Assembly: GCA_904373325.1 (NCBI GenBank)
Contig: CAJFFP010000002.1
Location: 1 to 64,000 of the forward strand
From: Candidatus Gallimonas merdigallinarum
Lineage (GTDB): Bacteria; Bacillota; Clostridia; Christensenellales; Borkfalkiaceae
Direction: 5' to 3'
Length of the DNA: 64,000 nucleotides
A program made the translations under genes and the position numbers. The notes below the pieces were generated by a model, which saw nothing but the letters and a program-made list of their open reading frames with translations, had not been told where the DNA came from and did no database searches. Below are positions 15,642 through 24,190 of this stretch, piece by piece (positions within the stretch are counted from its first letter, which is position 1; each line of letters starts with the position of its first letter).

Positions 15642-16760
15642 TTATTTGCCGAACATGATGCGCTCGCTCGAAAGCATTCTTCCGATGAGGAACACAAGGA
15701 GCGCGGCGTACGCGATATTCAGCGCGAAGGATACAAGGCACTGCCAGAGCACCATATTCCCCATGAGCACGCCCTGCATGGCGGAGACGGCGTTGAGCAC
15801 GGGAACCGCGACGACCCAATCGCCGATCCCCCCTACGAACGTGGTGACGAGCGAGAGCACCATCATTAAAATCATGACGACGCTCGTATAGCCCGAGGCC
15901 TCCTTGACCGAGCGCGACAGGGTGGAGACGATCGCGATCGCCGCCACAATGAGCGGCACAAAGGAGAAGATGAGCAAAAAGAGCATCAGATACCCCGTAA
16001 ACCCGATCCCCGAGACGGCGACGTCGATGGAAACGCCCATCAGCTGCGGCATACTCAGCGCCACGCCCAGAAAGCTGGACGCCGCGCCGATGAGCGAAAC
16101 GCACGCGAGCGGCAGAACTTTGCCGAGGGCGATATCCCAGCGGCGGGCGGAGGTGACGAGAATGGTCGCCAGCGTGCCGCGCTCCTTCTCCCCCGCCACC
16201 GATTCGAGCGTGACGGACATACACGAGGAGAACACGAACACGACGATGAGGAAGGGCAGAAGTCCCGCCATCATCTGCGCGGCAAAGTTTTCCGTCTGCG
16301 CAAAGTCCGTCGCCGTCAGCGCGAACGAACGCCCGTACGCGTCGAGCACGCCGCCCGCAAGCGTTGCGAACGCCGCGCTTGCGCTGTCCTCCGAATTGTA
16401 GTACAGTTCCGCCGTCGCCCCGCTGCCGAGCGTTCCGTCGAAATTATCGCTGAACACGAGGAGCGCGGTCGCCTCGCCCGCCTCCACTTCCGCACGCGCG
16501 GCGGCAACGTCCTCCGCCTGCGTATATTCCAGCGACCAGCCTTCGTTGAGCGTTACCGTCTGTTCGATGGTCTGCGTGACGGCAGACTCCCCCGAGAGAT
16601 ACACCTTGAACGCGTACGCCGCGGGTTCGGGCGCGACAGCCGTGCCGATCACGGAATAGATGATATAGATGAGGATCCCCGGGAGAAGCATGGAGAGAAT
16701 GAGGCGCGGATCGCGGAAGAACCGCGCGAACTCCTTTTTCATGAGCGCAAGCAGCTTCAT
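15642..16760 (-). CDS. ABC-2 type exporter permease (NatB-like)
   Basis: About 372 residues. An N-terminal membrane segment (LILSMLLPGILIYIIYSVIG), a long extracytoplasmic loop of roughly 150 residues, then five or six membrane segments form the ABC-2 permease layout of NatB-type sodium or drug exporters. The conserved GEKERGTLATILVTS coupling segment is present around residue 220. It overlaps the ATPase gene by four bases (ATGA), so the two are translationally coupled. The transported substrate cannot be inferred. Confidence 0.87.
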   Translation of the reverse strand: MKLLALMKKEFARFFRDPRLILSMLLPGILIYIIYSVIGTAVAPEPAAYAFKVYLSGESAVTQTIEQTVTLNEGWSLEYTQAEDVAAARAEVEAGEATALLVFSDNFDGTLGSGATAELYYNSEDSASAAFATLAGGVLDAYGRSFALTATDFAQTENFAAQMMAGLLPFLIVVFVFSSCMSVTLESVAGEKERGTLATILVTSARRWDIALGKVLPLACVSLIGAASSFLGVALSMPQLMGVSIDVAVSGIGFTGYLMLFLLIFSFVPLIVAAIAIVSTLSRSVKEASGYTSVVMILMMVLSLVTTFVGGIGDWVVAVPVLNAVSAMQGVLMGNMVLWQCLVSFALNIAYAALLVFLIGRMLSSERIMFGK

Positions 16761-17566
16761 AACGTATCTCCTTTGACCGAACGGTAGATCTCGAAAAACC
16801 GTTCTTCGAGCGGCATTCCGCCGCACACGGATGCGAGCGTGCCGTCCGCCGCCATGCGCCCGTCGATGATGATGCCCACGCGGTCGCACAGCTTTTCGAC
16901 GAGCGAAAAGATATGCGTCGAGAGCAGAATGCTCTTCCCCATCGCTTTGAGTTCGAGAAGGAAGTCGGTCACGACCTTTGCCGTGAGCACGTCAAGCCCG
17001 TTGGTCGGCTCGTCGAAGATGACGACGGCAGGATCGTGCACGATCGCGATGACGAGCGAGACCTTCTGCAACATACCCGTGGAGAGGTCCTTGATTCTGA
17101 CTTCCGCGAAACGGTCGATGCCGAACCGCCCGAACAGCTCCTTTTTGCGCGCGGCGAGCGTCGCCTTATCCACGCCGTGCAGCGAGCCGAAGAAGTCGAA
17201 GAGATAGGACGGCGTGAAAAAGCCTTCCAGCTTCAATTCACTCGTCATGAACCCGATACTGTCGCGCACCGCCTGCGCCTCGCGGCGGACGGAATGCCCG
17301 CACACGAACGCGTCTCCCCCGTCCGGTTTGATGAGCGTGGAAAGGATGCGGAGCGTCGTCGTCTTGCCCGCCCCGTTCGGACCGAGCAGCCCGTAAATTT
17401 CCCCGCGGTAAGCGGAAAAGGACAGCCCCGACACGGCGACTTTGTGCGTCTGCCCCGTCTTATCGAGCCGCTGTTGTTTGCGTGAAAGGGCGAATATCTT
17501 TTTCAGATTCTCCGCCCGCACCACCTCTTCTCCGAAATCGGAAAAGGGCGAACCGTTCTCCTGCAT
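16757..17566 (-). CDS. ABC transporter ATPase (NatA-like)
   Basis: A 269-residue ATP-binding cassette: Walker A GPNGAGKTT, signature LSTGMLQKVSLV, Walker B VVIFDEPTNGLD and the switch STHIF are all intact. It powers the ABC-2 permease encoded just downstream. The start at 17566 follows AAGGAG. Its promoter carries a nine-base G run in the spacer, which makes expression of this exporter a candidate for phase variation. Confidence 0.93.
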   Translation of the reverse strand: MQENGSPFSDFGEEVVRAENLKKIFALSRKQQRLDKTGQTHKVAVSGLSFSAYRGEIYGLLGPNGAGKTTTLRILSTLIKPDGGDAFVCGHSVRREAQAVRDSIGFMTSELKLEGFFTPSYLFDFFGSLHGVDKATLAARKKELFGRFGIDRFAEVRIKDLSTGMLQKVSLVIAIVHDPAVVIFDEPTNGLDVLTAKVVTDFLLELKAMGKSILLSTHIFSLVEKLCDRVGIIIDGRMAADGTLASVCGGMPLEERFFEIYRSVKGDTL

Positions 17567-17669
17567 AGAAATACTCCTTGCCCTTGCGGGCGATTTTATC
17601 CCGCCGCCGCATTCTGCGGACGGCAGCCGTACAAGGCGCGGGAGCGAACTTCCGACAGCCTGCGCAATC

Positions 17670-17700
17670 AGTATAACACCCCCCCCCGCGGCGTTGTCAA
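17670..17700 (-). promoter_or_regulatory. Promoter with a G9 tract in a 19-bp spacer
   Basis: Minus-strand TTGACA (17695-17700) and TATACT (17670-17675) are separated by 19 bp that include nine consecutive G (C on the plus strand, 17679-17687). Slippage to seven would give the ideal 17-bp spacer. The leader to the ATPase gene is about 95 nt. Confidence 0.65.
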
Positions 17701-17719
17701 GCATTTGAAACGAAATTCT

Positions 17720-17750
17720 CCGTTGCGGGCATAAAAAACGCCCGCAACGG
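17720..17750 (-). terminator. Hairpin after the HAD phosphatase gene
   Basis: Perfect 11-bp arms CCGTTGCGGGC and GCCCGCAACGG; the U-rich part lies in the loop rather than after the stem, so it is only a possible terminator. Confidence 0.4.
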
Positions 17751-17754
17751 CGCG

Positions 17755-18432
17755 TTACATACCGTCTGCGAGCGTAAGGATATGATCGTAATCCGTCGCG
17801 CAAAGCCCCGTCCATTCCGCGGGCGCGCCGTCGGGTCGGAATAAAATGAAGTCCACCCCGAGGCGTTTTGCACATACCATGTCCGAGGTCAGGCTGTCTC
17901 CGACGTACAGCGTGCGCGCGGGAAGGAACGCGGGGATATGGCTTGCGACGTATGACACGTATTCGGGAGAGGGCTTCTGATGCCCCACCTCTTCTGAAAT
18001 GAACACGTCCTCAAAATACGCGAGAATGCCCGTATCCTCCATGTGCCGTCGCTGCACCCTGCTTGCGCCGTTTGTGACCGCGAACAGCCTTCCGCGGCGG
18101 GAAAGCTCCGTTAAAAACGCCTGCGCGCCGTCGAAGAGATAGGCGTGCGAACGCATGGCGTCGAGAAAGCACACCGCAAGCGCGTCTGCCCGCGTGCGCA
18201 GTCCGAACGCCTCTTTCAGCGTTTCAAACCGCTGCACGACCAACCGCTCGCGCGTGATCTCGCCCCGTTCGAGCGCCTTCCAGAGCGCGTCGTTGATTGC
18301 GTGAAAGCGCGCGGCGATCCCGTCGTCCGCCCGCTCCCCGAAGGCGCGCAGCACGGCAAGAAGCTGTTCGCGTTCCAGCCTGCAAAAATCGAGCAGCGTA
18401 TCGTCAATATCCAGCAAAAAAGTATCTTTCAT
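17755..18432 (-). CDS. HAD superfamily phosphatase, YjjG/pyrimidine nucleotidase-like
   Basis: A 225-residue HAD hydrolase. Motif I is LLDIDDTLLDF at the N terminus, motif II FAVTNGAS around residue 118, motif III K at GHQKPSPEY and motif IV YVGDSLTSDM. The helical cap between motifs I and II and overall size fit YjjG-type nucleotidases, which clear non-canonical pyrimidine nucleotides. The precise substrate is uncertain. The gene stands alone between the exporter promoter and the helicase gene, with a 42-nt gap to the latter. Confidence 0.82.
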   Translation of the reverse strand: MKDTFLLDIDDTLLDFCRLEREQLLAVLRAFGERADDGIAARFHAINDALWKALERGEITRERLVVQRFETLKEAFGLRTRADALAVCFLDAMRSHAYLFDGAQAFLTELSRRGRLFAVTNGASRVQRRHMEDTGILAYFEDVFISEEVGHQKPSPEYVSYVASHIPAFLPARTLYVGDSLTSDMVCAKRLGVDFILFRPDGAPAEWTGLCATDYDHILTLADGM

Positions 18433-18474
18433 AGATCGATATAAATGCGCAAAATTTCTCCGAACGGCGCGCGG

Positions 18475-20838
18475 CTACTCGGAAATCACGGCAAGCTCCC
18501 TGAGGGCGCGCGTGTAGGCAATGTATTTTTCGTTTTCCGTCATGCCCTTGTCGTAGACGGCGACGGCGGAAAATTCCAGCCCCTTGCTCTCGAACACGCT
18601 CATCACGTTGACTTTGGTCTTACTGATTTTTCCGTCCGCTTTGAGCACGCAGAACCCGCGCTTTTCAAACAACGGAAGGTATTCCTCTTTGGCGATGACG
18701 GCTTTCAGACCCTGTTTTCCGCGGAAGAACGCGCCCACCTGACGGGGCGTGAGTACGGCGACTTCCTCCCCGTGCAGTCCGATGGGGCGCATATCCGCGT
18801 CGAGAACGCCCGAAACGAACGCCACGATCTCGTTCGTGTTGCGGTAGTTCTGATTGAGCGTATAGACGGTGGGCGAGATCGCCGACCAATCGCGCACCCC
18901 GCGCCACGGCGTGATGTTCTGTTTGAGATCGCCGAACACGTTGAACGCGGCGTCCGCATGAATGCGCTTCAACAGATCGTATTCGCCCGCGGAAATATCC
19001 TGCCCTTCGTCCACGAACACCAGCCCGTACCGCGGCGTGAGCCTGCGCCCCGCCGCCGTGAGCACGAACGCGACGGCGTACCCGTCCGAGGGATAGACCC
19101 CCTTCATGCCGTACTTCGCCTTGTATTTTTTGACCGTCTCGCGGTACAGCCAGCGCGCGATGTCGGAAGCGTCGCGGCACTTGCCGAGTTCCTGACAGTA
19201 CTTCGTCAGCCGCACGACGGCAAAAAATTCGCGGAACAGCTCGCACCCGCCGCTCATATCCGCAATGAGCGCGCAGATGCGCTGCGCCTCCTCTTTGAGT
19301 TCTTCGCGGCGGGAAATGCGGTCGGCGTAGGTATAGACCTCCTCCGTCCCCTTTTTCAGACGATACCGCCTGAGATCGCCGATCTCCCGCTCGATGACGG
19401 CGACAAGGGAGCGGAGGTCCTCCTGTGCGGCGGCGAAAATTTTCTCCGCGCCCGCCGCCGCAAAGTGCGCGCAGCGGTAAAATTCCACGAATTGGCGGAA
19501 GAAATAATCGGGCGTGCGCTCCTGCTCCCGCAGGACGAATTTCAGAAAGTCCTCCACCTGCACATATGCGCTCATGAGCGTGCGGAAGGGCTTGGTGAAG
19601 TAAAATCCGCCCTCCTTGTTCTCCTTCATCTCGCCGAGCACGGCGCGGCGCACGCGCACGGAGGCGTTCTTGATGCGCACATATTTTTCCTGCAAATATG
19701 CGCAGCGGCGCAAAATCTCTTCGGCGACTTCGCGGCATTCCTCGCCCGCGAACAGTCCGTAAAGCTCGCCGTACATTTTGCGCACCTGCCGCTCCGCGTC
19801 GGCGGGGAAGCGCGGCGAATACACGTACCGCAGATACTCCGCCGACTCCGCCTCTTCGGAGAGATTGGCTTTCAGATCGACTCCCTCGTTCAGCAGCGCG
19901 CGGAAGAAATAATCGCGGAGGGTCGTCGTCTTGACCTTCTGCAATTCGAGGACCTGCGAAAGCTCGTCGATAAAGGCGTTGAAGCTGACGGACGGCGTGA
20001 TGACGAGCACGTCGCGCGGGCGGAGCGTCTCGTTGTTGTACATGAGATAGCTCAGACGGTGCAGCAGAATCATCGTCTTGCCGCTCCCCGCGCAGCCCTG
20101 CAAGACAAAACTCTCGCGCTCGGGGCGGGTGATGATCTCAAACTGCTGTTCCTGAATGGTGCGGATAATATCGCGGATCTGCACGTCGTCCTTGCGGCTT
20201 TGGATAATGCTGCGGAGATACGGATCGAATAAAATCTCCTCGTCCCTGCCGCCGATCTCCTCGGGCGTGAGCACGTCGCGCACCGAGAGATATTCGTTGC
20301 GGAAGTCGAGCACCTTTCCGTTTTTTACGGAGAGCGCGCGGCGGAGCACGGTGCGGTACTCGTATTCGTTGATGGTAAAGTTGACGCGGCTCTTCTGATA
20401 GTAGCGCACGGCGAGGGGCGCGCGCCAATCGACGATTTCCAGATTGACGTCTCCCCGCTTTCCGATATAGTAGCTGTTATAGCCCTCCTTATCGTCCACC
20501 ACGTCCATGCGGGCGAAATACGGTTCGGCAAAAAACGGTTTGTAGCTGTTGAGCTTCGCCGTCTCGGCGGCGATGAACGCGTTCTTTTCCTGCAACGCGC
20601 GGTAATCCTCCGCGCCGTAACGCTCGCGGGAACGGATCTCCCCGATCTCCTCCCGCGTCTGACGGATGCGGTCGCGGATACGGGAAATGTAGACGGCTTT
20701 GAGCACTTGCAGAACCGCCGCAAGGTGATCCTTTTCGTACTCCATTTGTTTCTCGCCGTCGAGGAGCGCAAGATACCACGCCTTATCGGCTGCAATTTTC
20801 GGGCTGATGAGATCGCGCGCCGTCTTCTTTTCTGCCAT
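18475..20838 (-). CDS. helD: HelD-like superfamily I helicase / RNA polymerase recycling factor
   Basis: A 787-residue UvrD-like motor. Walker A is GCAGSGKTMILLHRLSYLM near residue 215, Walker B VFVDEGQDIS around 600, and later motifs include LNQNYRNTNEI and the end KGLEFSAVAVYD. An N-terminal coiled-coil of about 100 charged residues replaces the standard helicase start, as in HelD, which pries stalled RNA polymerase off DNA. Clostridial HelD proteins belong to the class I form. The start at 20838 follows AGGGGG; the longer open frame includes the intergenic hairpin and is rejected. Confidence 0.85.
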   Translation of the reverse strand: MAEKKTARDLISPKIAADKAWYLALLDGEKQMEYEKDHLAAVLQVLKAVYISRIRDRIRQTREEIGEIRSRERYGAEDYRALQEKNAFIAAETAKLNSYKPFFAEPYFARMDVVDDKEGYNSYYIGKRGDVNLEIVDWRAPLAVRYYQKSRVNFTINEYEYRTVLRRALSVKNGKVLDFRNEYLSVRDVLTPEEIGGRDEEILFDPYLRSIIQSRKDDVQIRDIIRTIQEQQFEIITRPERESFVLQGCAGSGKTMILLHRLSYLMYNNETLRPRDVLVITPSVSFNAFIDELSQVLELQKVKTTTLRDYFFRALLNEGVDLKANLSEEAESAEYLRYVYSPRFPADAERQVRKMYGELYGLFAGEECREVAEEILRRCAYLQEKYVRIKNASVRVRRAVLGEMKENKEGGFYFTKPFRTLMSAYVQVEDFLKFVLREQERTPDYFFRQFVEFYRCAHFAAAGAEKIFAAAQEDLRSLVAVIEREIGDLRRYRLKKGTEEVYTYADRISRREELKEEAQRICALIADMSGGCELFREFFAVVRLTKYCQELGKCRDASDIARWLYRETVKKYKAKYGMKGVYPSDGYAVAFVLTAAGRRLTPRYGLVFVDEGQDISAGEYDLLKRIHADAAFNVFGDLKQNITPWRGVRDWSAISPTVYTLNQNYRNTNEIVAFVSGVLDADMRPIGLHGEEVAVLTPRQVGAFFRGKQGLKAVIAKEEYLPLFEKRGFCVLKADGKISKTKVNVMSVFESKGLEFSAVAVYDKGMTENEKYIAYTRALRELAVISE

Positions 20839-20932
20839 GCGTTCCCCCTCCTTACGGCAATTATCTCCTATCATACCATATTTACGGCGTTCTGTGTTGT
20901 TTTTTTGAAAAAAAGTTTGCCGCAAAAAGAAA

Positions 20933-20955
20933 AAAAGCGGAAAATTTCCGCTTTT
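20933..20955 (-). terminator. Terminator of the ArsR-family gene
   Basis: Arms AAAAGCGGAAA and TTTCCGCTTTT; on the minus strand the stem is followed by a run of U. It ends the repressor gene and insulates helD. Confidence 0.75.
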
Positions 20956-20992
20956 ATAAAATTCCGATCGGCTTCGGAGAGATTTCCGCCGT

Positions 20993-21247
20993 TTAACTGT
21001 AAATGCGCGTAAGCTCTTTGGCGAGCGCGTGGAAGGCGGGAAGATTGATCGAGTAAATGAGCGTCTGCGCGCGGCGCTCGCACTTGATGAGCCCGCACCC
21101 TTTGAGCACGGAAAGGTGATGCGATACCGTCGCAGGCGAAAGTTCAAACTGATCGGAGATCTCCCCCGCGGTGTGCGGACGGTTTTTGAGCAGCGAAAGG
21201 ATTTCCCGCCGCGTGTCGTCCGAGAGCGCGCCCCATGCGTTTTTCAT
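20993..21247 (-). CDS. ArsR-family winged-helix repressor
   Basis: An 84-residue helix-turn-helix protein. The recognition region is AGEISDQFELSPATVSHHLSVLKGCGLI followed by a beta-hairpin wing, as in the ArsR/SmtB family. It lacks the usual ELCVC metal site, so it may sense something other than metal or be autolysin/SdpR-like. It has its own promoter overlapping a palindromic stretch, which suggests it represses itself. No obvious target gene lies beside it. Confidence 0.85.
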   Translation of the reverse strand: MKNAWGALSDDTRREILSLLKNRPHTAGEISDQFELSPATVSHHLSVLKGCGLIKCERRAQTLIYSINLPAFHALAKELTRIYS

Positions 21248-21322
21248 GCCGTACCCCTGTATTTCGAAAAAGTTCTAATAAAATATACTGCGATTTTGCC
21301 GCTTTTCTATACTTTCTTATAC

Positions 21323-21351
21323 AGTATACCATGCCCCGGACGGGGAGTCAA
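21323..21351 (-). promoter_or_regulatory. Promoter and candidate operator of the ArsR-family gene
   Basis: Minus-strand TTGACT (21346-21351), 17 bp, TATACT (21323-21328). Around and after the -10 box the sequence GGTATACTGTATAAG and a second AGTATAG form near-palindromic half sites where the repressor could bind. Confidence 0.65.
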
Positions 21352-21430
21352 GCGTTATTTTGAACGATTTCAAAATATATTTTTCGCGCCGTTTCGCAAA
21401 AAAAGACGGGCGCGCCGCCCGTCATTTTGC

Positions 21431-23026
21431 TCAATCGTCGTCGTCATCATTGTCGTCGTCATCATTGTCATCGTCGTCATCGTCATCGTCGTCATGATCG
21501 TCATCATCGCCGTCATCGCCGCCGCTCGGATCGTCCGTTTCGTACAGTTCTTCCACCGCTTCGAGGAACTCGTCGTACAGCTCGTCGAAGATATACGCGT
21601 CGCCGTAGCGCTCGACCGCGCGGCACAGTTCCAAGAAGTTTTCTTCCAGCTCGCGCGGATCCTCGTCGCCGTCCTCGTAAATGCAGTCCTCGCCGAGGTA
21701 GAGATATTTCTGATTGAACGCGGCGGGGTCCATCGAATACAGATCGTCAAGATAGGTCTCCATCAGCGCGTGTACCTGCGCCGCGAACCCCTCGCGCAAA
21801 TGCACGAGCTCGCGTTCGAGGTAGTCCTCGAAGTCGCCCATCGCCTGCTCGTCGTACGCGGCAATAATTTCGTCCAGCTCCGTCTGTTCCATGCCGCGCA
21901 CCGAATAGCTCTGCGCGCCGCCCGTCAGACGATCGCGCACCCGCCGTTCGATTGCCGCGCTGTCGTCGCCCGTCACGTACAGTCCGATGCCGTCGGCGGC
22001 AATGAGGTGTTTACTGTCGGACAGCGCAACGAACTTCTCGCTCGCGTCCTCGGGCGAAAGTCCCGTAAAGGTCTCGCCCGCAACGAGCAGCGCCGCGCCG
22101 CGGTTGAGCGCGCGCACGCCCGTCACCAAGCCGTCCTCCACGGAGAACTCCACCGAGGTCGCCTCCGTCTGCGCGCTGGCGGAAGTGCGCTCTTCGGACA
22201 GCCGCGCGACTGAAACATTGCCCGCCCCCGCAGGAAGCGTTCCGATGCTGAGGTAGACTGCGGCGACCGAGCTTCCGCCCAACACGAAGGGCAGCAGCAC
22301 CGCGAGGAAGAGCAGCGCCGCCGCAAGCGTGCAGGCGAGCGCGACCTTCCAACGGTTCGGACGCGCCGCGGCGAGCACGCTGCCGCCTTTTTCCGCCTGA
22401 ACGGGCGGCGCGGAGCGGATGCGCTCGTACACGTCGGGCGTATGCTGTTCGGCTTCGGACCGTAATTCCTGTTCCAACTGTCTGCGATCCACCGCACTCC
22501 CTCCTTGCGTCTGTTCGCGCTCCGCAAGCGCGCTCTGCATCTTTGCGACGGCGCGCCCGTAATGCCACGTCACGGTGGGGAGCGGGATTCCCAGAAGATC
22601 GGCGATCTCCCGCCGCTTATACCCCTCCGCCGCCGAGAGCATGAGCACGGCAAATTCCTTTTCCTTTAAAATGCGCCGCGCCAGATCAATGAGCAGTCCG
22701 TACTCGTCCGCCGCCTGCGTTCCGAACAGCGCAAGCTCTTCGCGCTCGTCCACGGAGACCTCCCGCTTTCGTCTGCGCAAAAGCCCGATCGCCTCGTTCT
22801 TGGCAATGCGGGCGATCCATGCGCGGGCATTGCTCCCCGCGCGGTACGCCGACGCGTTGGCAAGCACTTTCAGGTAGGTCGTCTGCATGACGTCCTCCGC
22901 AAGCATCCGCTCGCGGACGATGGAGAGCGCGACGTAGTACACCGTCTTGCGCGTCTGGGTATAAATTTCTTCCAGCGCGTCGTTCTCCCCTGCCGCAAGC
23001 CTTGCCATTGCTTCATCGATGGACAC
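21431..23026 (-). CDS. ECF sigma factor fused to a membrane anti-sigma domain with Asp-rich tail
   Basis: One open frame joins two proteins usually encoded separately. Residues 1 to about 175 are an extracytoplasmic-function sigma-70 factor, with sigma-2 (ARLAAGENDALEEIYTQT, then DVMQTTYLKV) and sigma-4 (GYKRREIADLLGIPLPTVTW). From about residue 180 a typical anti-sigma start, VDRRQLEQELRSEAEQHTPD, leads to a single membrane segment (about 225-250) and a 280-residue outer domain ending in 30 mostly Asp residues. I place the start at the GTG at 23026 because AAGGAGG lies 8 nt ahead; that Shine-Dalgarno would be inside the gene if the ATG at 23044 were used. An internal ribosome site in frame may also release a free anti-sigma. 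Confidence 0.82.
   Translation of the reverse strand: MSIDEAMARLAAGENDALEEIYTQTRKTVYYVALSIVRERMLAEDVMQTTYLKVLANASAYRAGSNARAWIARIAKNEAIGLLRRRKREVSVDEREELALFGTQAADEYGLLIDLARRILKEKEFAVLMLSAAEGYKRREIADLLGIPLPTVTWHYGRAVAKMQSALAEREQTQGGSAVDRRQLEQELRSEAEQHTPDVYERIRSAPPVQAEKGGSVLAAARPNRWKVALACTLAAALLFLAVLLPFVLGGSSVAAVYLSIGTLPAGAGNVSVARLSEERTSASAQTEATSVEFSVEDGLVTGVRALNRGAALLVAGETFTGLSPEDASEKFVALSDSKHLIAADGIGLYVTGDDSAAIERRVRDRLTGGAQSYSVRGMEQTELDEIIAAYDEQAMGDFEDYLERELVHLREGFAAQVHALMETYLDDLYSMDPAAFNQKYLYLGEDCIYEDGDEDPRELEENFLELCRAVERYGDAYIFDELYDEFLEAVEELYETDDPSGGDDGDDDDHDDDDDDDDDNDDDDNDDDDD
22490..22506 (-). promoter_or_regulatory. Internal Shine-Dalgarno and GTG at the sigma/anti-sigma junction
   Basis: Minus-strand AAGGAGG (22500-22506) is followed by seven bases and a GTG (22490-22492) in the same frame as the sigma factor. 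This is the start site expected for a separate anti-sigma gene, yet no stop codon separates the two. Confidence 0.7.
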
Positions 23027-23045
23027 TGCGATTTCCTCCTTCATA

Positions 23046-23068
23046 CCGTAGCGGGAAATCCGCTACGG
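23046..23068 (-). promoter_or_regulatory. Hairpin ahead of the sigma factor ribosome site
   Basis: Perfect arms CCGTAGCGG and CCGCTACGG around five bases lie between the sigma promoter and its Shine-Dalgarno, in the 5' leader. There is no U-run after it, so it is more likely a message-stabilising or regulatory stem than a terminator. Confidence 0.45.
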
Positions 23069-23072
23069 CATT

Positions 23073-23101
23073 ATTATATCAGATGCGGAAGCCTTCGTCA
23101 A
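23073..23101 (-). promoter_or_regulatory. Sigma-A promoter of the sigma/anti-sigma gene
   Basis: Minus-strand TTGACG (23096-23101), 17 bp, TATAAT (23073-23078). The gene can therefore be expressed apart from the upstream lipoprotein gene. Confidence 0.8.
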
Positions 23102-23140
23102 GATGCATTTTTATGTGCAAAACGCAGTCCCGCAGGCGGA

Positions 23141-24190
23141 TTAGTCGTCAAAATCGATGCGCGTGCCGTCGTCCGTCCGATAGACGTACTCCCCGTCCGC
23201 CGTCTGCGTGACGACGAATCTGCCGCTCTCGCCGCTGCCCAGCCGATAGCGCACGCCGATGGTCACGGAGCCGCTTTCACGCTCGGCGCGTTCGACTTCA
23301 TAGTAGCTGCGCACGCCGTCGCGCAGGATCCCGAGCGTATATTCCGTTTCCGCCGTGCCGTCCTCGTTCTCCGTCTCGAAATCGACGTTTGTGCGCTCCG
23401 TGAGCTTGCCGTCCGCATACACGCTGTACACGTATTCGCGTTCCTGCTCTGCGGAGCCGCCCTCTTCCTCCGTCTCCGTTTCAAGATCCATCTGCACATA
23501 ATTGCGCGCGTTCTGCGGGTCGGTTGCACGGATCCAGAGTTCTTCGCTATGCTCCGTCTCGTTGTGTTCCGCCTCCGTCTCCACGCTGCGGTAGCCGCTC
23601 ATGTCGTACGAAACGCCGTCCAGCACCATGACGCCCGTCAGGCGGTACGCCTCCGTGTGCTCGTTCTCGTCGCGGTCGTCATCGTCATGATCGTCATCGT
23701 CGTCGGAAACAGCGCCGACGGACTCTTCCGAGTAATACATGGTGTGCGAGACCGCCGTTCCGTCCAACAACTCGCCTTCGACGGTCATCTTATAGTCGAA
23801 CGCAAAGCCTTCGTCCGTATTTTCCGAAACCGTCGTGCGGAACGCGTCCTCGTCGAGGAAGCAATCGAGCATACGGAAGTATTCGTCAAATTCTCCCGCC
23901 GCCTCCTGCGCGCCCTGTCCCGCGCCGTCCGCCGCGCCTTCCTGCGAAGTGGCAGAGAGCATCGCGTTCGTTCCCGCAATCCCGCCCGCGAGGAGTTTCG
24001 CCGTCGTCACCGCGCCGATGCCGTACGCGTTGCGCGCGCCCATCTCCACCGCTGTTCCTTCGCCGCCGACGCCGCCGTTTCCGCCGAGACCGCCCGTGCC
24101 GCCGCCATTCCCGCCGCAAGCCGCAAGCGTTGCAAGCGCCGTACCCGCCAGAGCCGCCGTAACAAATAATGCCAGAATCTTCTTTTTCAT
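23141..24190 (-). CDS. Lipoprotein with acidic His/Asp stretch, linked to the ECF system
   Basis: A 349-residue secreted protein: signal peptide MKKKILALFVTAALAG, lipobox LAAC at about residues 21-24, then a Gly/Asn-rich linker. Around residues 160-180 is a run of Asp with His and Glu (DDDDDHDDDDRDENEH). The rest is rich in Glu, Thr and Tyr in beta-like strands with repeating E-x-E-x patterns. I do not recognise a family. It shares acidic character and orientation with the sigma/anti-sigma gene 97 nt downstream and is probably its sensor partner or target. I see no sigma-A box ahead of it, so the ECF factor may drive it. Confidence 0.7.
   Translation of the reverse strand: MKKKILALFVTAALAGTALATLAACGGNGGGTGGLGGNGGVGGEGTAVEMGARNAYGIGAVTTAKLLAGGIAGTNAMLSATSQEGAADGAGQGAQEAAGEFDEYFRMLDCFLDEDAFRTTVSENTDEGFAFDYKMTVEGELLDGTAVSHTMYYSEESVGAVSDDDDDHDDDDRDENEHTEAYRLTGVMVLDGVSYDMSGYRSVETEAEHNETEHSEELWIRATDPQNARNYVQMDLETETEEEGGSAEQEREYVYSVYADGKLTERTNVDFETENEDGTAETEYTLGILRDGVRSYYEVERAERESGSVTIGVRYRLGSGESGRFVVTQTADGEYVYRTDDGTRIDFDD

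Noticed and set aside
20839..21147. N-terminal extension of the HelD-like protein
   Set aside because: It would cross the terminator and the end of the ArsR-family gene; the start at 20838 has a good ribosome site.
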